From Planctobacterium marinum (GTDB lineage: Bacteria > Pseudomonadota > Gammaproteobacteria > Enterobacterales > Alteromonadaceae): DNA of 64,000 nt. Positions 16,577 to 30,744 of the stretch are shown in pieces; within the stretch, counting starts at the first letter, position 1, and every line of letters starts with the position of its first letter. The stretch is taken from the NCBI RefSeq assembly GCF_020687805.1, contig NZ_JAJEWQ010000001.1, positions 62,001 through 126,000 of the forward strand, written 5' to 3'. The notes beneath the pieces were generated by a model. That model worked only from the letters and a program-made list of their open reading frames with translations. It was not told the origin of the DNA and did not search any database. Position numbers and translations under genes: made by a program.

Positions 16577-17179
16577 TTATGCTAACCAGGCAGGAATGTG
16601 GGATTCGTAGTTGGCTATTTCGGTTTCACTTTCCATGGTTTGACCAATAGCATCAAGACCTTTGATCAGGTTGTGCTTGTGGTGGGCTTCAATGTCGAAG
16701 CGAAAGGTATTGCCATTGCATGACAGGGTTTGCTCCGGCAGGTTAAGTGAAATTGTGCAATCCGGGTCAGCCTGAACCGCAGAAAATAAACGGTCCATTT
16801 GCTCTCCTGGCAGTGCGACAGGCAGTAATTGGTTGTTCATGCAGTTGCCGTAAAAGATATCGGCAAAACTGGTGGCAACAACCACTTTAAAGCCGTAATC
16901 AGTCAGGGCCCATGGGGCGTGTTCCCGGCTGGAGCCACAGCCAAAATTTTCCCTGGCTAATAATACACTGGCACCCTGGTGTTCTGCTTTGTTCAGTACA
17001 AAATCTGGATTGGGTTCCTTTTCTTCCAGGTCCAGATAACGCCAGTCATGAAACAGATGTTTGCCAAAACCGGCTCGGCTGACAGAGGTCAGGAACTGCT
17101 TTGGTATAATCTGGTCGGTATCCACGTTAGCGCTGTCCAGTGGCACAGCTGTACCGGTAAATTCTGTAATCCCACTCAT
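16577..17179 (-). CDS. leuD: 3-isopropylmalate dehydratase small subunit
   Basis: 200 residues from the ATG at 17179, which is 1 nt after the leuC stop and 9 nt downstream of GGAG; starts at 17206 or 17194 would overlap leuC and lack a ribosome binding site. The length then equals E. coli LeuD (201). Motifs: [20 protein letters not shown] at the N-terminus and the swivel-domain block [14 protein letters not shown]. With LeuC it isomerises 2-isopropylmalate to 3-isopropylmalate in leucine synthesis. It is the last gene of leuABCD. Confidence 0.96.
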   Translation of the reverse strand: MSGITEFTGTAVPLDSANVDTDQIIPKQFLTSVSRAGFGKHLFHDWRYLDLEEKEPNPDFVLNKAEHQGASVLLARENFGCGSSREHAPWALTDYGFKVVVATSFADIFYGNCMNNQLLPVALPGEQMDRLFSAVQADPDCTISLNLPEQTLSCNGNTFRFDIEAHHKHNLIKGLDAIGQTMESETEIANYESHIPAWLA

Positions 17180-17180
17180 A

Positions 17181-18583
17181 TTATTCTGCTCCATATTGTC
17201 TGACATCTACAAATTTACCATTCAGGGCGGCTGCCGCAGCCATTGCCGGACTGACAAGGTGAGTTCTGGCACCTCGTCCCTGGCGGCCTTCGAAATTGCG
17301 GTTGCTGGTAGATGCACAACGATCGCCCGGTTGTAAGATATCGTCATTCATCCCCAGACACATTGAGCAGCCGGGCAGACGCCATTCAAAACCGGCATTA
17401 ATAAAGATTTCATCCAGCTTTTCGGCTTCGGCCTGCATTTTTACCTGAGCGGAGCCCGGTACCACAATGGCGGTGACATTTGCCGCTACTTTACCTTGTT
17501 TGGCGACTTTAGCCGCAGCCCGTAAATCTTCGATACGGCTGTTGGTGCAGGAGCCAATAAATACATTGTTGACGGCTAGTTCAGACAGCTTTTGGCCGGC
17601 CAGAATGCCCATGTATTTTAACGCTTTGGTGGCGGAATCTTTTTCAACCGAATCATTAAAGTCGTCGGGGCCAGGGATCGGACTGTTAATGCCGATGACC
17701 TGACCTGGGTTGGTGCCCCAGGTGACTTGTGGTTCAATCGATTCGGCCTTTAGTATCACTACCGTATCGAAATGAGCGTCAGGATCTGATTTCAGCTCTG
17801 CCCAGTCTGCAATGGCGGCTTCCCAGTTGTCTGCTTTAGGTGCATAGTCGCGACCTTTAATGTAATCAATGGTGATCTGATCCGGTGCAATGAGTCCCGC
17901 TTTAGCGCCTGCCTCAATGCTCATGTTACAGATGGTCATGCGCTCTTCCATACTCAGCGCTTCAATGGCACTACCTGCATATTCAATAACATGACCAGTT
18001 GCCCCGGCGTGTCCAATTTTGCCGATGATGGCAAGAATAATGTCTTTGGCCGTAATGCCAGGTGGCAATTGACCCTGAGCATCCACTTTCATGGTTTTGG
18101 CTTTGCTTTGTTTCAGCGTTTGCGTAGCCAGAACATGCTCAACCTGAGACGTGCCTATGCCAAACGCTAACGCACCAAATGCGCCGTGAGTGGCGGTATG
18201 AGAATCCCCACAAACCACTGTCATACCGGGTAAGATAAGCCCTAATTCTGGCCCGATAACATGCACAATCCCTTGCTTGTGATGGCCAACGGGGTATAAC
18301 TCTATACCATTGGCTTCACAGTTGCTCATCAGTGTTTGCAATTGCAACTGGTTTGCCGGGCCACAGGCATCTATCGCTAAGGAGCGTGTAGATATACTGT
18401 GATCCATGGTGGCAAACGTTTTGTCCGGGCGTCTGACTTTGCGTCCTTTTTCCGCAAGACCAGCAAAGGCCTGTGGTGACGTGACTTCGTGGATCAGATG
18501 ACGATCAATGTACAATAAAGTGTCGTTGCCTACCTGATCAACAATATGACGTTGCCAGATTTTTTCGTACAAAGTTTGCGCCA

Positions 18584-18584
<1 letters not shown>
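17181..18584 (-). CDS. leuC: 3-isopropylmalate dehydratase large subunit
   Basis: 467 residues, the usual length (E. coli 466). An aconitase-type [4Fe-4S] enzyme: cluster cysteines are in FIGSCTNSR and in [11 protein letters not shown]. The N-terminus shows [18 protein letters not shown], typical of LeuC. It pairs with LeuD. Its ATG shares one nucleotide with the leuB stop (TAATG), which implies coupled translation. Confidence 0.97.
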
Positions 18585-21243
<2,659 letters not shown>

Positions 21244-21270
21244 GTTAACTCCTGATTTGCTGTGCTATAT

Positions 21271-21301
21271 ACAAAAAAACCCGTGCTGTGCACGGGTTTT
21301 T
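21271..21301 (-). terminator. leu operon attenuator (intrinsic terminator before leuA)
   Basis: An 11-bp stem (21276-21286 with 21290-21300, 3-nt loop; GC core CCCGTGC/GCACGGG) is followed on the minus strand by seven T residues, 28 nt before the leuA start. The segment GCACGGGT inside the leader peptide gene (21334-21341) can pair with the first arm met by RNA polymerase, forming a competing antiterminator. Confidence 0.88.
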
Positions 21302-21320
21302 CATGAATGCTTTTGGTTGT

Positions 21321-21392
21321 TTACTTACAACTCACCCGTGCAGTTTTGCCTGCCATAAGGAGTAGTAGGAGTGAAGTAAACTTAATTGCCAT
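21321..21392 (-). CDS. leuL: leu operon leader peptide
   Basis: A 23-residue frame, MAIKFTSLLLLLMAGKTARV followed by SCK and TAA. It holds five consecutive leucine codons (CTC CTA CTA CTC CTT) at positions 8-12, followed by the attenuator hairpin before leuA. When leucyl-tRNA is scarce, the ribosome stalls at these codons, the downstream GCACGGGT segment is free to pair with the terminator arm, and leuABCD is read. When leucine is ample, the ribosome reaches the stop codon, covers that segment, and the terminator forms. The Leu run, position and pairing all agree. A GAGAA stretch about 13 nt upstream is a poor Shine-Dalgarno. Confidence 0.9.
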   Translation of the reverse strand: MAIKFTSLLLLLMAGKTARVSCK

Positions 21393-21428
21393 TTTGGGTT
21401 GAATGTTCTCAACGTCTGTATGGATGTA

Positions 21429-21457
21429 TTTGTAACGTTTATACCCCGTTGGGTCAA
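21429..21457 (-). promoter_or_regulatory. Probable sigma-70 promoter of the leu operon
   Basis: TTGACC (21452-21457) and TACAAA (21429-21434) are separated by 17 bp on the minus strand, about 37 nt upstream of the leader peptide ATG. Confidence 0.65.
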
Positions 21458-21556
21458 GCTTGAGAGCGATGTTTTTCTCTGGAATTAGAATGTTTTTGGT
21501 TATATGGCATGAATAAATAGTTACTTAACATGTGTTAGCCACCGTTTTCCATTAAA

Positions 21557-21576
21557 ACTAGGATAATCATCCTAGT
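21557..21576 (-). terminator. Intrinsic terminator of the Arg/Gln-rich gene
   Basis: Perfect 8-bp stem ACTAGGAT/ATCCTAGT (21557-21564 with 21569-21576) with a 4-nt loop, followed on the minus strand by TTTT. It lies 16 nt after the stop codon of the upstream small gene and supports that gene being expressed. Confidence 0.75.
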
Positions 21577-21592
21577 GTCGTATGTTGTAGTG

Positions 21593-22030
21593 TTAATTTG
21601 TTGAACCATCTGCTTTGAATTTGCGTTGATGCTGAGTTAATGCACTGGCATCACGATTGTGAGTTGTTTGTCGTCTTTGATTCAAAGGGACAGCTGTCGT
21701 TGCTGTAAAATGCGCATGTTGCCTGTCGTTGAATCTTGCGTCATCCTGCCGACGCAACCTCAACTGAGCGCTATCATGCTGCAGAGCAGACAATGAAAAG
21801 TTTGAGGCGTTTTGCAATCCTCGTTGTTCATTAGCTCTGGATGCCATTAATAGCGTACGCTCTCTCGCTCTTTCTGTGCCGGTTAGAGTTTGATCACGAG
21901 AGCGTTGATCATGTCTGGTGGCACTGGCGCTTCTGGCTCTGGCATAAGTTCTTTCACGCTGAGCACTGGTTTCGTCCTGATTAATCCTGGCGTCATAGGC
22001 ATGTTGCTGGCGCGGAGTAGGTACAGGCAT
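21593..22030 (-). CDS. Arg/Gln-rich, probably disordered 145-residue protein
   Basis: I do not recognise a family. The start ATG at 22030 follows GGGAA by 8 nt, and an intrinsic terminator lies just after the stop, which argues for a real gene. The product is very rich in Arg, Gln, Ala, Asp and Thr (for example RERTYARARSASATRHDQRS), has no Cys or Trp, and shows no hydrophobic core, so it is likely disordered. High positive charge suggests nucleic acid or surface binding, but this is a guess. Its composition differs strongly from its neighbours. Confidence 0.55.
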   Translation of the reverse strand: MPVPTPRQQHAYDARINQDETSAQRERTYARARSASATRHDQRSRDQTLTGTERARERTLLMASRANEQRGLQNASNFSLSALQHDSAQLRLRRQDDARFNDRQHAHFTATTAVPLNQRRQTTHNRDASALTQHQRKFKADGSTN

Positions 22031-22350
22031 TTTTAGATTCCCATGTTGTAGTTTTATTGAGTTTGGCAGAAATTTTCACAATGGCAAACAAAGTATGCTG
22101 TTGGAGACAGGTTTTCTTTTTGTAACTTCTGGAACCGAAATTTTTAGCAATGGATTGGAGTAGATGACTATAGTTGTTTAAGACAACGATTACGAGACTG
22201 AGCAAATTATAGTCGAGGAGGCAGACGCTTCTTTAAATTCCCCTGTTATTCATGGCAAATAGTACAATTTTATTGAGACTCTGCTGGTTATAGGTATGAT
22301 TTTCTGCGGAAGTTTTATTGGCTACTTGGATAATTTAAAAAGGACTGTAT
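22031..22350. other. 320-nt gap between divergent genes
   Basis: This AT-rich gap separates the divergent Arg/Gln-rich gene and a lipoprotein gene, so it should hold both promoters. I see a 5-bp inverted repeat around GTTGTTTAAGACAAC (about 22174-22188) and no convincing small gene, tRNA or repeat. Confidence 0.4.
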
Positions 22351-22896
22351 ATGAAAAGGACTACCTTGCGATTCACTTCAGCGTTTGTGCTGCTGTTACT
22401 ATCCACTTCATGTGTGACTAATTCATCGATAGATTCAGACGGTTTGTATTATTCCGAGGAGAGCGATAGTGAAGAAAACGTCGTTTTACTTCGATTTCCT
22501 ATTTCTAAAAGCTCGTCTGTTAAGGAAGTAAAGCGGCTCTTTCAGGACCGGGCAGTATCAATATGCGCGCATGACAGTGTTGTTGTTCGGGCGATAAGTA
22601 TGAATACCAATAAACATCGAGGACTGGTTGAGGTGGGGGTTAACCTTTTACCCGCAACGTCAGAAAGTTATTATGCTCAGGGAAGCTTCTTTTGTGGCGC
22701 TGATGATGCTCAAATTGCGTGGTTTAATAACGCAGAGCAACGAATTCTGGCGGAACAACAGAGACTCGGTGTTAGCGCACTAAATTATAAACAGTCTTGT
22801 AAATTGATGCTGTCAGAGCCCAAGTCATTTTATAAAAAACGCTGGTTTACATTGCTGGAAGATAAATGTAAATCTTATCTAAATTCAGAAGGATAA
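22351..22896 (+). CDS. Putative lipoprotein of unknown function
   Basis: 181 residues. The N-terminus is a lipoprotein signal: positively charged MKRTTLRF, a hydrophobic run, and a lipobox-like LSTSC giving lipidated Cys21. The mature protein starts with a Ser/Asp/Glu-rich stretch (SIDSDGLYYSEESDSEE), then a mixed alpha/beta region with several more cysteines (SICAHD, FFCGAD, QSCKLM, DKCKSY) that could form disulfides. I cannot assign a family. It is convergent with the large secreted repeat protein gene, with a shared hairpin between. Confidence 0.68.
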   Translation: MKRTTLRFTSAFVLLLLSTSCVTNSSIDSDGLYYSEESDSEENVVLLRFPISKSSSVKEVKRLFQDRAVSICAHDSVVVRAISMNTNKHRGLVEVGVNLLPATSESYYAQGSFFCGADDAQIAWFNNAEQRILAEQQRLGVSALNYKQSCKLMLSEPKSFYKKRWFTLLEDKCKSYLNSEG

Positions 22897-22916
22897 AGGC
22901 CATCAGGGATGGCCTT
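22896..22916. terminator. Bidirectional hairpin between the lipoprotein gene and the repeat protein gene
   Basis: A 9-bp stem (22896-22904 with 22908-22916) with a 3-nt loop lies between two converging stop codons. TTATAA follows on the plus strand and CTTTAT on the minus strand. Confidence 0.7.
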
Positions 22917-22923
22917 ATAAGCT

Positions 22924-25900
22924 CTAATTGCTATCCATGAAACTATAGTCGCCATTGGCAACCTGCCATCGAAGTATAGGTGGAGCAGTTAACGGAATAT
23001 CGTATCGGTCAGTGCTGAAATGAAAATGTTGAATTTCGTTGTCAGTGGACCTCAGGATATACCACATACCATTTTCTACGCGTTTAATCGCGAAATCAGC
23101 TTTGCCATCGCCATCGTAATCAGCAGGGGCCGGGATATCATTTTCGCGACTACCAAAACGGGTTTTAACGATTTGTCCATCTGATGATTGTAATACTATC
23201 CATTCTCCGAGATAAGGGCGTCGAATGGCAATGTCATCTTTGCCGTCACCATCATAATCCGCAGGGACCTCAATATCACCGGGTTGTTTACCAAAGGTTA
23301 CGCGGCGAGTTTCGCCATTCGATGATTGGCGTATATACCAGGTACTATTTGACTTCCGTTTTACTGCCACATCAGTGATACCATCGCCATCATAATCAGC
23401 CGGGACGGGGATATCATCACTAAAACGTCCAAATCGAATACGGCCAATTTCGTTGTCACTGGAGCGTTTAACATACCACATGCCGGTGCGAGGTCGTCTG
23501 ACCGCGATATCGCTGATCCCATCGCCATCATAGTCACCAATAACCGGAATATCGTTTACATCCAGGCCAAAACTGACGGTATCTGATTTACCGTAGCTGG
23601 AATAATAGATTCGCCAGTGCATATCATTGGTGCGCAATATGGCATCACTGATGCCATCGCCATCAAAGTCACCGTGACTGAATAACAAGGCATTCCCGGC
23701 ATTGGTGATGCTGTTGCCATCATTTAATAACGTGTCGGTATCTTTATACAGCCAGCTATCAGCATAGTTTCCTCTTTGCAGTGCCGGATCGGCTTTACCA
23801 TCGCAATTGAAATCAGGCATGCCAGGATTTCTTTGACTTAAGCGACAAGCTTCGCTTACAGGGAAATAGAACATATCGACAGCAGTAGGCTGGCTAATTG
23901 TAAGATTGATTTTGAGTTTGGTTGTTTTTGAGTTGTCATTACGAACGGGCAGGAAAAACAGGGTAACGCCATCACCTAAATAAACACGGTGTTGTTGCTC
24001 ATCGTTGTTAAACCCCCAGTGCGTATTGTACACCGCTAATTCCACGTCTAATGCTTCATCTATCGTGTCGCTATAACTGCTAAAAATTAAATAACCGTTG
24101 CCTATATGACCCTGGTACTGAATTTCCTCAACTTGCACTTCATTGGCATTATCTAATTCCAGCAAGTAACTCAGGTTACCCTGCACACTGCCCGTGGAAT
24201 TTAGTTGTTCAGCTTGTGTCAGGTTTATCAATGTTGGAAGGCCGTTTTCGAAAGATTCTAAATAGCCCAACTCAATGGGGGTTTCATTACTGTCGTTTAA
24301 GGCGCTACCCACTAATGACTCAACTAAGTCGCTAAACCCATCGTAATCCGAGTCAAGGCGCAGATTGTTTGCTACTTCGGGATCAAAGCCTAAAGCTAGC
24401 TCCAAATCATCTGACAGACCGTCGTAATCCCTGTCATCCTGGCGAACATTGAAATTAAACTCGTAGGGTTCCGGGTCTGTCTCGTTGTCCAGGCCATCAC
24501 CATCCACATCGGGATCGGAGTTGTCGCCGATGCCGTCACCGTCTAAATCAGTCCATTCGCTGGCATCAAGAGGGAATAGATCATCCTCATTTAAGAATCC
24601 ATCATTATCGATATCTGGATCCGCGTTATTTCCCAAACCATCATTGTCAGTATCTATCCACTCACCGGAATCCAAAGGAAAAGCGTCTGCTTCATTTTGA
24701 ACACCATCTCCGTCTATATCAGGATCAGAGTTATCGCCCTGACCATCTCCATCGAGATCACTCCATTCAGTCACGTCTAGCGGAAATGGATCTAGTTCAT
24801 TTGAGTAACCATCATTATCGATATCGGCATCTTCGTAATCGGGAATACCGTCAGAGTCAGTGTCAACCATCATGGCGGAAAATATAGTGCTCAGTGCTGA
24901 ATCGTAACAATTGACGGTGTTGCACACTTTCAGGTAAAACTGAATAGGGTCATCACTGTGTAAATTGATTTCAACAAGCTTGCTGTAAGTACCGTCCCAT
25001 TCCGGAAAAAGATCTTCCAATGCTAAAGAATATAAAGTCTGCTCCTGCTGGGTGTACTCTTCACGCATTATCAACTCAATGGACTGAGCATATTGGCGTT
25101 CATAAATAAGTCTGAAGAGATAAGGGATTTCGAAACTAAATCCGTTTTGTTGGTTTTGCGTTACCCCTAACGTCTCCCACTGCGATAGCTCTATATAAGA
25201 AGGCTTTTTTAGACCATAATAAAAATCGACATCATCAGCATTGATTGCTGGGCAAGTCTCTTCCAGGCAAGTTCTGATCACATAGGTGTTAGCAACATTC
25301 TCATCCTGAGCTGTCCAGATTTCCTGTAATTGTTCAACAATATTTAGATTGTTACTATTTGGGTGAAAAACAAAATTCGTATTGTAATGAGTTATATAGT
25401 GTTGACTGTTGTAATACGGACTCAAATCTTTATCAGTAAATGCAATTGTCCATACTTTGTGACTGAACTCATCTGAAACAGTTTGGTTAACACCAAGCCC
25501 TGCTGGGTGGGCGTAAAAATTATCAAAAAAGTTTTGTCCAATTAAATTTTTTGCTTCTTCGCCCAACTTGTTGGCCGGTGTGCTTAGTCTGAATGCCGCA
25601 AGGTTACCTTGATCAAATTGCACGGCGGGGTAAGCAATTTCAAATAAGTCCATATCTAACTTTGTGTCGGAAGTGATGGCGACCTGGCTACCCTGGGAAA
25701 AGCTGATTACACCTTCATTATCAATTGCGATGCGGATTTGTGCATCTGATACCAAAAACTCTTCATTAAAATAATCCGATTTAAACCAGCAACCATCTTT
25801 ATTCGCTAAATGCGTTATTTCTCCTAATAAAAAGCCGTGACCATCAATAACAAGTCGTTGTTCAATTGAGAAAATACATTTAAGGCGCACGAGGTCTAAT

Positions 25901-26190
25901 TCAACAGTGAACCCATTTTTTAGATAATAAGGGGACGTTGTAATCAATGCTGATTCGTTATACTGAGGGTCACCCCAATCATCCTCTGAGTATGACCACA
26001 CCTGAATGTATTCCACTTGTTCACTGCTCCCAAAATCAGTACTTAAAATATCGATATCTGTACCGAGTTGTTCAGTGCTGTAGGAATGTGTGGAAAACAA
26101 AAAAACTGTTGCCAGCGCCAATTGACAAAGTAGATATTTTGTCATGCTGTTGTTTTTGGGGCACTGAAACAAACAGGATAGTCTTTTCAT
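22924..26190 (-). CDS. Large secreted protein with TSP type-3 calcium repeats and FG-GAP/VCBS-type repeats
   Basis: 1088 residues. The ATG at 26190 is 7 nt after GGAG; a second Met at residue 16 begins a classical signal peptide (hydrophobic run LLCQLALATVFLF). Residues ~40-430 are a novel-looking extracellular region. Residues ~440-575 carry thrombospondin type-3 repeats, with alternating DxDxDG loops (DTDSDGIPDYEDADIDNDGY and similar) that bind calcium. Residues ~640-780 may be a beta-sandwich. Residues ~838-1070 hold about five FG-GAP-like repeats, each with YDGDG followed by D(I/V)A(V/I). The C-terminus has no obvious sorting signal, so a free or surface-attached calcium-dependent protein is likely. 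The biological role is unknown. Confidence 0.85.
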   Translation of the reverse strand: MKRLSCLFQCPKNNSMTKYLLCQLALATVFLFSTHSYSTEQLGTDIDILSTDFGSSEQVEYIQVWSYSEDDWGDPQYNESALITTSPYYLKNGFTVELDLVRLKCIFSIEQRLVIDGHGFLLGEITHLANKDGCWFKSDYFNEEFLVSDAQIRIAIDNEGVISFSQGSQVAITSDTKLDMDLFEIAYPAVQFDQGNLAAFRLSTPANKLGEEAKNLIGQNFFDNFYAHPAGLGVNQTVSDEFSHKVWTIAFTDKDLSPYYNSQHYITHYNTNFVFHPNSNNLNIVEQLQEIWTAQDENVANTYVIRTCLEETCPAINADDVDFYYGLKKPSYIELSQWETLGVTQNQQNGFSFEIPYLFRLIYERQYAQSIELIMREEYTQQEQTLYSLALEDLFPEWDGTYSKLVEINLHSDDPIQFYLKVCNTVNCYDSALSTIFSAMMVDTDSDGIPDYEDADIDNDGYSNELDPFPLDVTEWSDLDGDGQGDNSDPDIDGDGVQNEADAFPLDSGEWIDTDNDGLGNNADPDIDNDGFLNEDDLFPLDASEWTDLDGDGIGDNSDPDVDGDGLDNETDPEPYEFNFNVRQDDRDYDGLSDDLELALGFDPEVANNLRLDSDYDGFSDLVESLVGSALNDSNETPIELGYLESFENGLPTLINLTQAEQLNSTGSVQGNLSYLLELDNANEVQVEEIQYQGHIGNGYLIFSSYSDTIDEALDVELAVYNTHWGFNNDEQQHRVYLGDGVTLFFLPVRNDNSKTTKLKINLTISQPTAVDMFYFPVSEACRLSQRNPGMPDFNCDGKADPALQRGNYADSWLYKDTDTLLNDGNSITNAGNALLFSHGDFDGDGISDAILRTNDMHWRIYYSSYGKSDTVSFGLDVNDIPVIGDYDGDGISDIAVRRPRTGMWYVKRSSDNEIGRIRFGRFSDDIPVPADYDGDGITDVAVKRKSNSTWYIRQSSNGETRRVTFGKQPGDIEVPADYDGDGKDDIAIRRPYLGEWIVLQSSDGQIVKTRFGSRENDIPAPADYDGDGKADFAIKRVENGMWYILRSTDNEIQHFHFSTDRYDIPLTAPPILRWQVANGDYSFMDSN

Positions 26191-26338
26191 TAGAAAACTC
26201 CATTTTCATAGATAGGTGATAAAATTTTTCTGAATTATACAGCGGTATGATGTGTTGACTATCGAATGGAAAAATTTATTCCATATGTATTGTAATAATT
26301 TAAGAACACGTAGATCAGTAAAGTTGTATGAGAAAGCA

Positions 26339-26995
26339 TTAAACCGGAAAGCGGAAGTTTTTCCAGTGAATGGTAGTAGAAAGCAATAACTCTCTGAGGC
26401 TAAGTTTACGAGGATGGGTGATGCCTTTGTGGCTCCAGCGATGGCCGCAGCAGGCAGACGTCATTGTTGCTTTAAACGGTTTTTGCGGAATAACCAACTG
26501 TTGCTGCTTGTTTTGCAATACGGGTTGGGTTTCTTCCTGTGCTTCTAACGAAATCCATTTGTTTTTGTTGAGGTGTATGCGTTTGTTGGGCAAGTCCATG
26601 ATATCAATGGAGTCCAGTTCCAGGTAGATATGCTCATAATCCATCAGTAATACCGGCACAGGTAAGCCATAACAGGAATGCTTCATATACCAGTCAACGG
26701 CTTCTTGTGTAAGGTACTGCTTGCCTGGACATTTACGCGGTTGTTTTAACTGCCAACTGGCGTTATGGATATCCACCGCCATAGGGTTTTCGGTTGTGAG
26801 CAGTTTATAAGCGGCATTTTTTACGTGGTAAGACAGCCCGGCCAGCTTACGCTGAATTCGGACGGTATCGAGATTATCTTGTTTGGCGATATCCAACAGG
26901 GTTGATTCAAACAGTGCAGTACACAGTTCGGCGTATTCCAGTTGTTGCTCACTGCCATGGAATATTGAGGTTTGGATATCGTTGCTGTCAAACAT
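26339..26995 (-). CDS. Unrecognised 218-residue protein downstream of eno
   Basis: I do not recognise the family. The gene starts 49 nt after the eno stop on the same strand and may be cotranscribed. The product looks soluble. An N-terminal helical segment (residues 1-70) is followed by a region with KQPRKCPGKQYLTQEAVDWY and a Cys/His-rich patch near residue 180 (SACCGHRWSHKG) that might bind a metal. In many gammaproteobacteria eno is followed by ftsB and ispD; they are not here. Confidence 0.7.
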   Translation of the reverse strand: MFDSNDIQTSIFHGSEQQLEYAELCTALFESTLLDIAKQDNLDTVRIQRKLAGLSYHVKNAAYKLLTTENPMAVDIHNASWQLKQPRKCPGKQYLTQEAVDWYMKHSCYGLPVPVLLMDYEHIYLELDSIDIMDLPNKRIHLNKNKWISLEAQEETQPVLQNKQQQLVIPQKPFKATMTSACCGHRWSHKGITHPRKLSLRELLLSTTIHWKNFRFPV

Positions 26996-27044
26996 GGTGT
27001 GAGTCTGTCAGAGTTGCCACCGAAGTGGCAACACCTTATCAGTT

Positions 27045-28367
<1,323 letters not shown>

Positions 28368-28390
28368 TTAATCCGCATAAACTAGCAAAA

Positions 28391-28423
28391 GCGTAGCAAT
28401 ATCGCTATGAAATATGGCTACGC
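28391..28423 (-). terminator. Hairpin between pyrG and eno
   Basis: A 7-bp GC stem (GCGTAGC 28391-28397 with GCTACGC 28417-28423) and a large partly paired loop are followed on the minus strand by TTTT. It could end or attenuate transcription from pyrG into eno. Confidence 0.5.
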
Positions 28424-28445
28424 CTGGCATTAAATCTGTTACAGA

Positions 28446-30116
<1,671 letters not shown>

Positions 30117-30315
30117 TCAAAGAGACTGTCAGATGGCGCTACAGTATACGGAAATGCGGCTTTGCAAACAATGAGTTAAGCACATTCTTTTTTGAGAAAT
30201 CGGTTAATTGCGTAATTATTATGCCGTAGGCAAAGGAATTTTGTGAAATGAAGATTTATTGCTTATCTTTAAACACAGCGATTTGCGAAACAGGTTACGG
30301 TGAAGGTGAGAGTTT

Positions 30316-30723
30316 GTGGCAAAGGATCAGATAGATTTTAATACTGAAATTTTGATTGTGGATGATGATGAGCAAATTCGCAGCTTTATTCGCATTATTT
30401 TAATTAAACTGGGGTTTTCGAGGGTTGAAACATCCAGCAGTTGCAACGATGCAATCGACAGATTACGCCTTAAAAAGTACGGCCTGGTGATTTTAGATAT
30501 CAATATGCCTGGTGTTGATGGCATGTCGTTACTGCGTCATATCCGCGATAAATATTCAGCTACCAATGTGGTTATGTGTTCCGGAGGCAGCACTGCTCAA
30601 AATGTAAAAGAGGCTATTGCCACCGGGGCCGTAAGTTTTCTTGCCAAGCCGGTTTTGGCAAAAAATATTATGAACCTGTTTGATAAACTGGATGTACCTT
30701 ACAAAAATTTGCTGTCCCACTAA
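30316..30723 (+). CDS. Stand-alone CheY-like receiver protein
   Basis: 135 residues, start GTG at 30316 with GAAGGTGAG upstream. It consists of a single receiver domain: acidic cluster D16-D18 in ILIVDDDEQ, phospho-acceptor D61 in LVILDINMPG, Ser89 in CSGGS, and K111 in FLAKPV. There is no output domain, so it would act by protein-protein contact, as CheY or a phosphorelay intermediate. No kinase is adjacent. It lies between pyrG (divergent) and mutS (convergent). Confidence 0.88.
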   Translation: MAKDQIDFNTEILIVDDDEQIRSFIRIILIKLGFSRVETSSSCNDAIDRLRLKKYGLVILDINMPGVDGMSLLRHIRDKYSATNVVMCSGGSTAQNVKEAIATGAVSFLAKPVLAKNIMNLFDKLDVPYKNLLSH

Positions 30724-30724
30724 A

Positions 30725-30744
30725 ACGACTCCCTCAGGAGTCGT
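30725..30744 (-). terminator. Terminator hairpin at the mutS 3' end
   Basis: A perfect 8-bp stem (ACGACTCC 30725-30732 with GGAGTCGT 30737-30744) contains the mutS stop codon in its loop region and is followed on the minus strand by TTTT. It can also stop the converging receiver gene. Confidence 0.7.

Noticed and set aside
16577-17206. leuD starting at 17206
   Set aside because: This start overlaps leuC by 26 nt and has no ribosome binding site; the ATG at 17179 has GGAG 9 nt upstream and gives the standard LeuD length.
21993-22205. 70-residue minus-strand frame upstream of the Arg/Gln-rich gene
   Set aside because: It overlaps the start of that gene in another frame, lacks a ribosome binding site and looks like chance.
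22924-24880. Regularly spaced repeated segments at DNA level, considered as a possible CRISPR or tandem array
   Set aside because: They encode the in-frame TSP type-3 and FG-GAP repeats of one protein; repeat units diverge and have no spacer structure.
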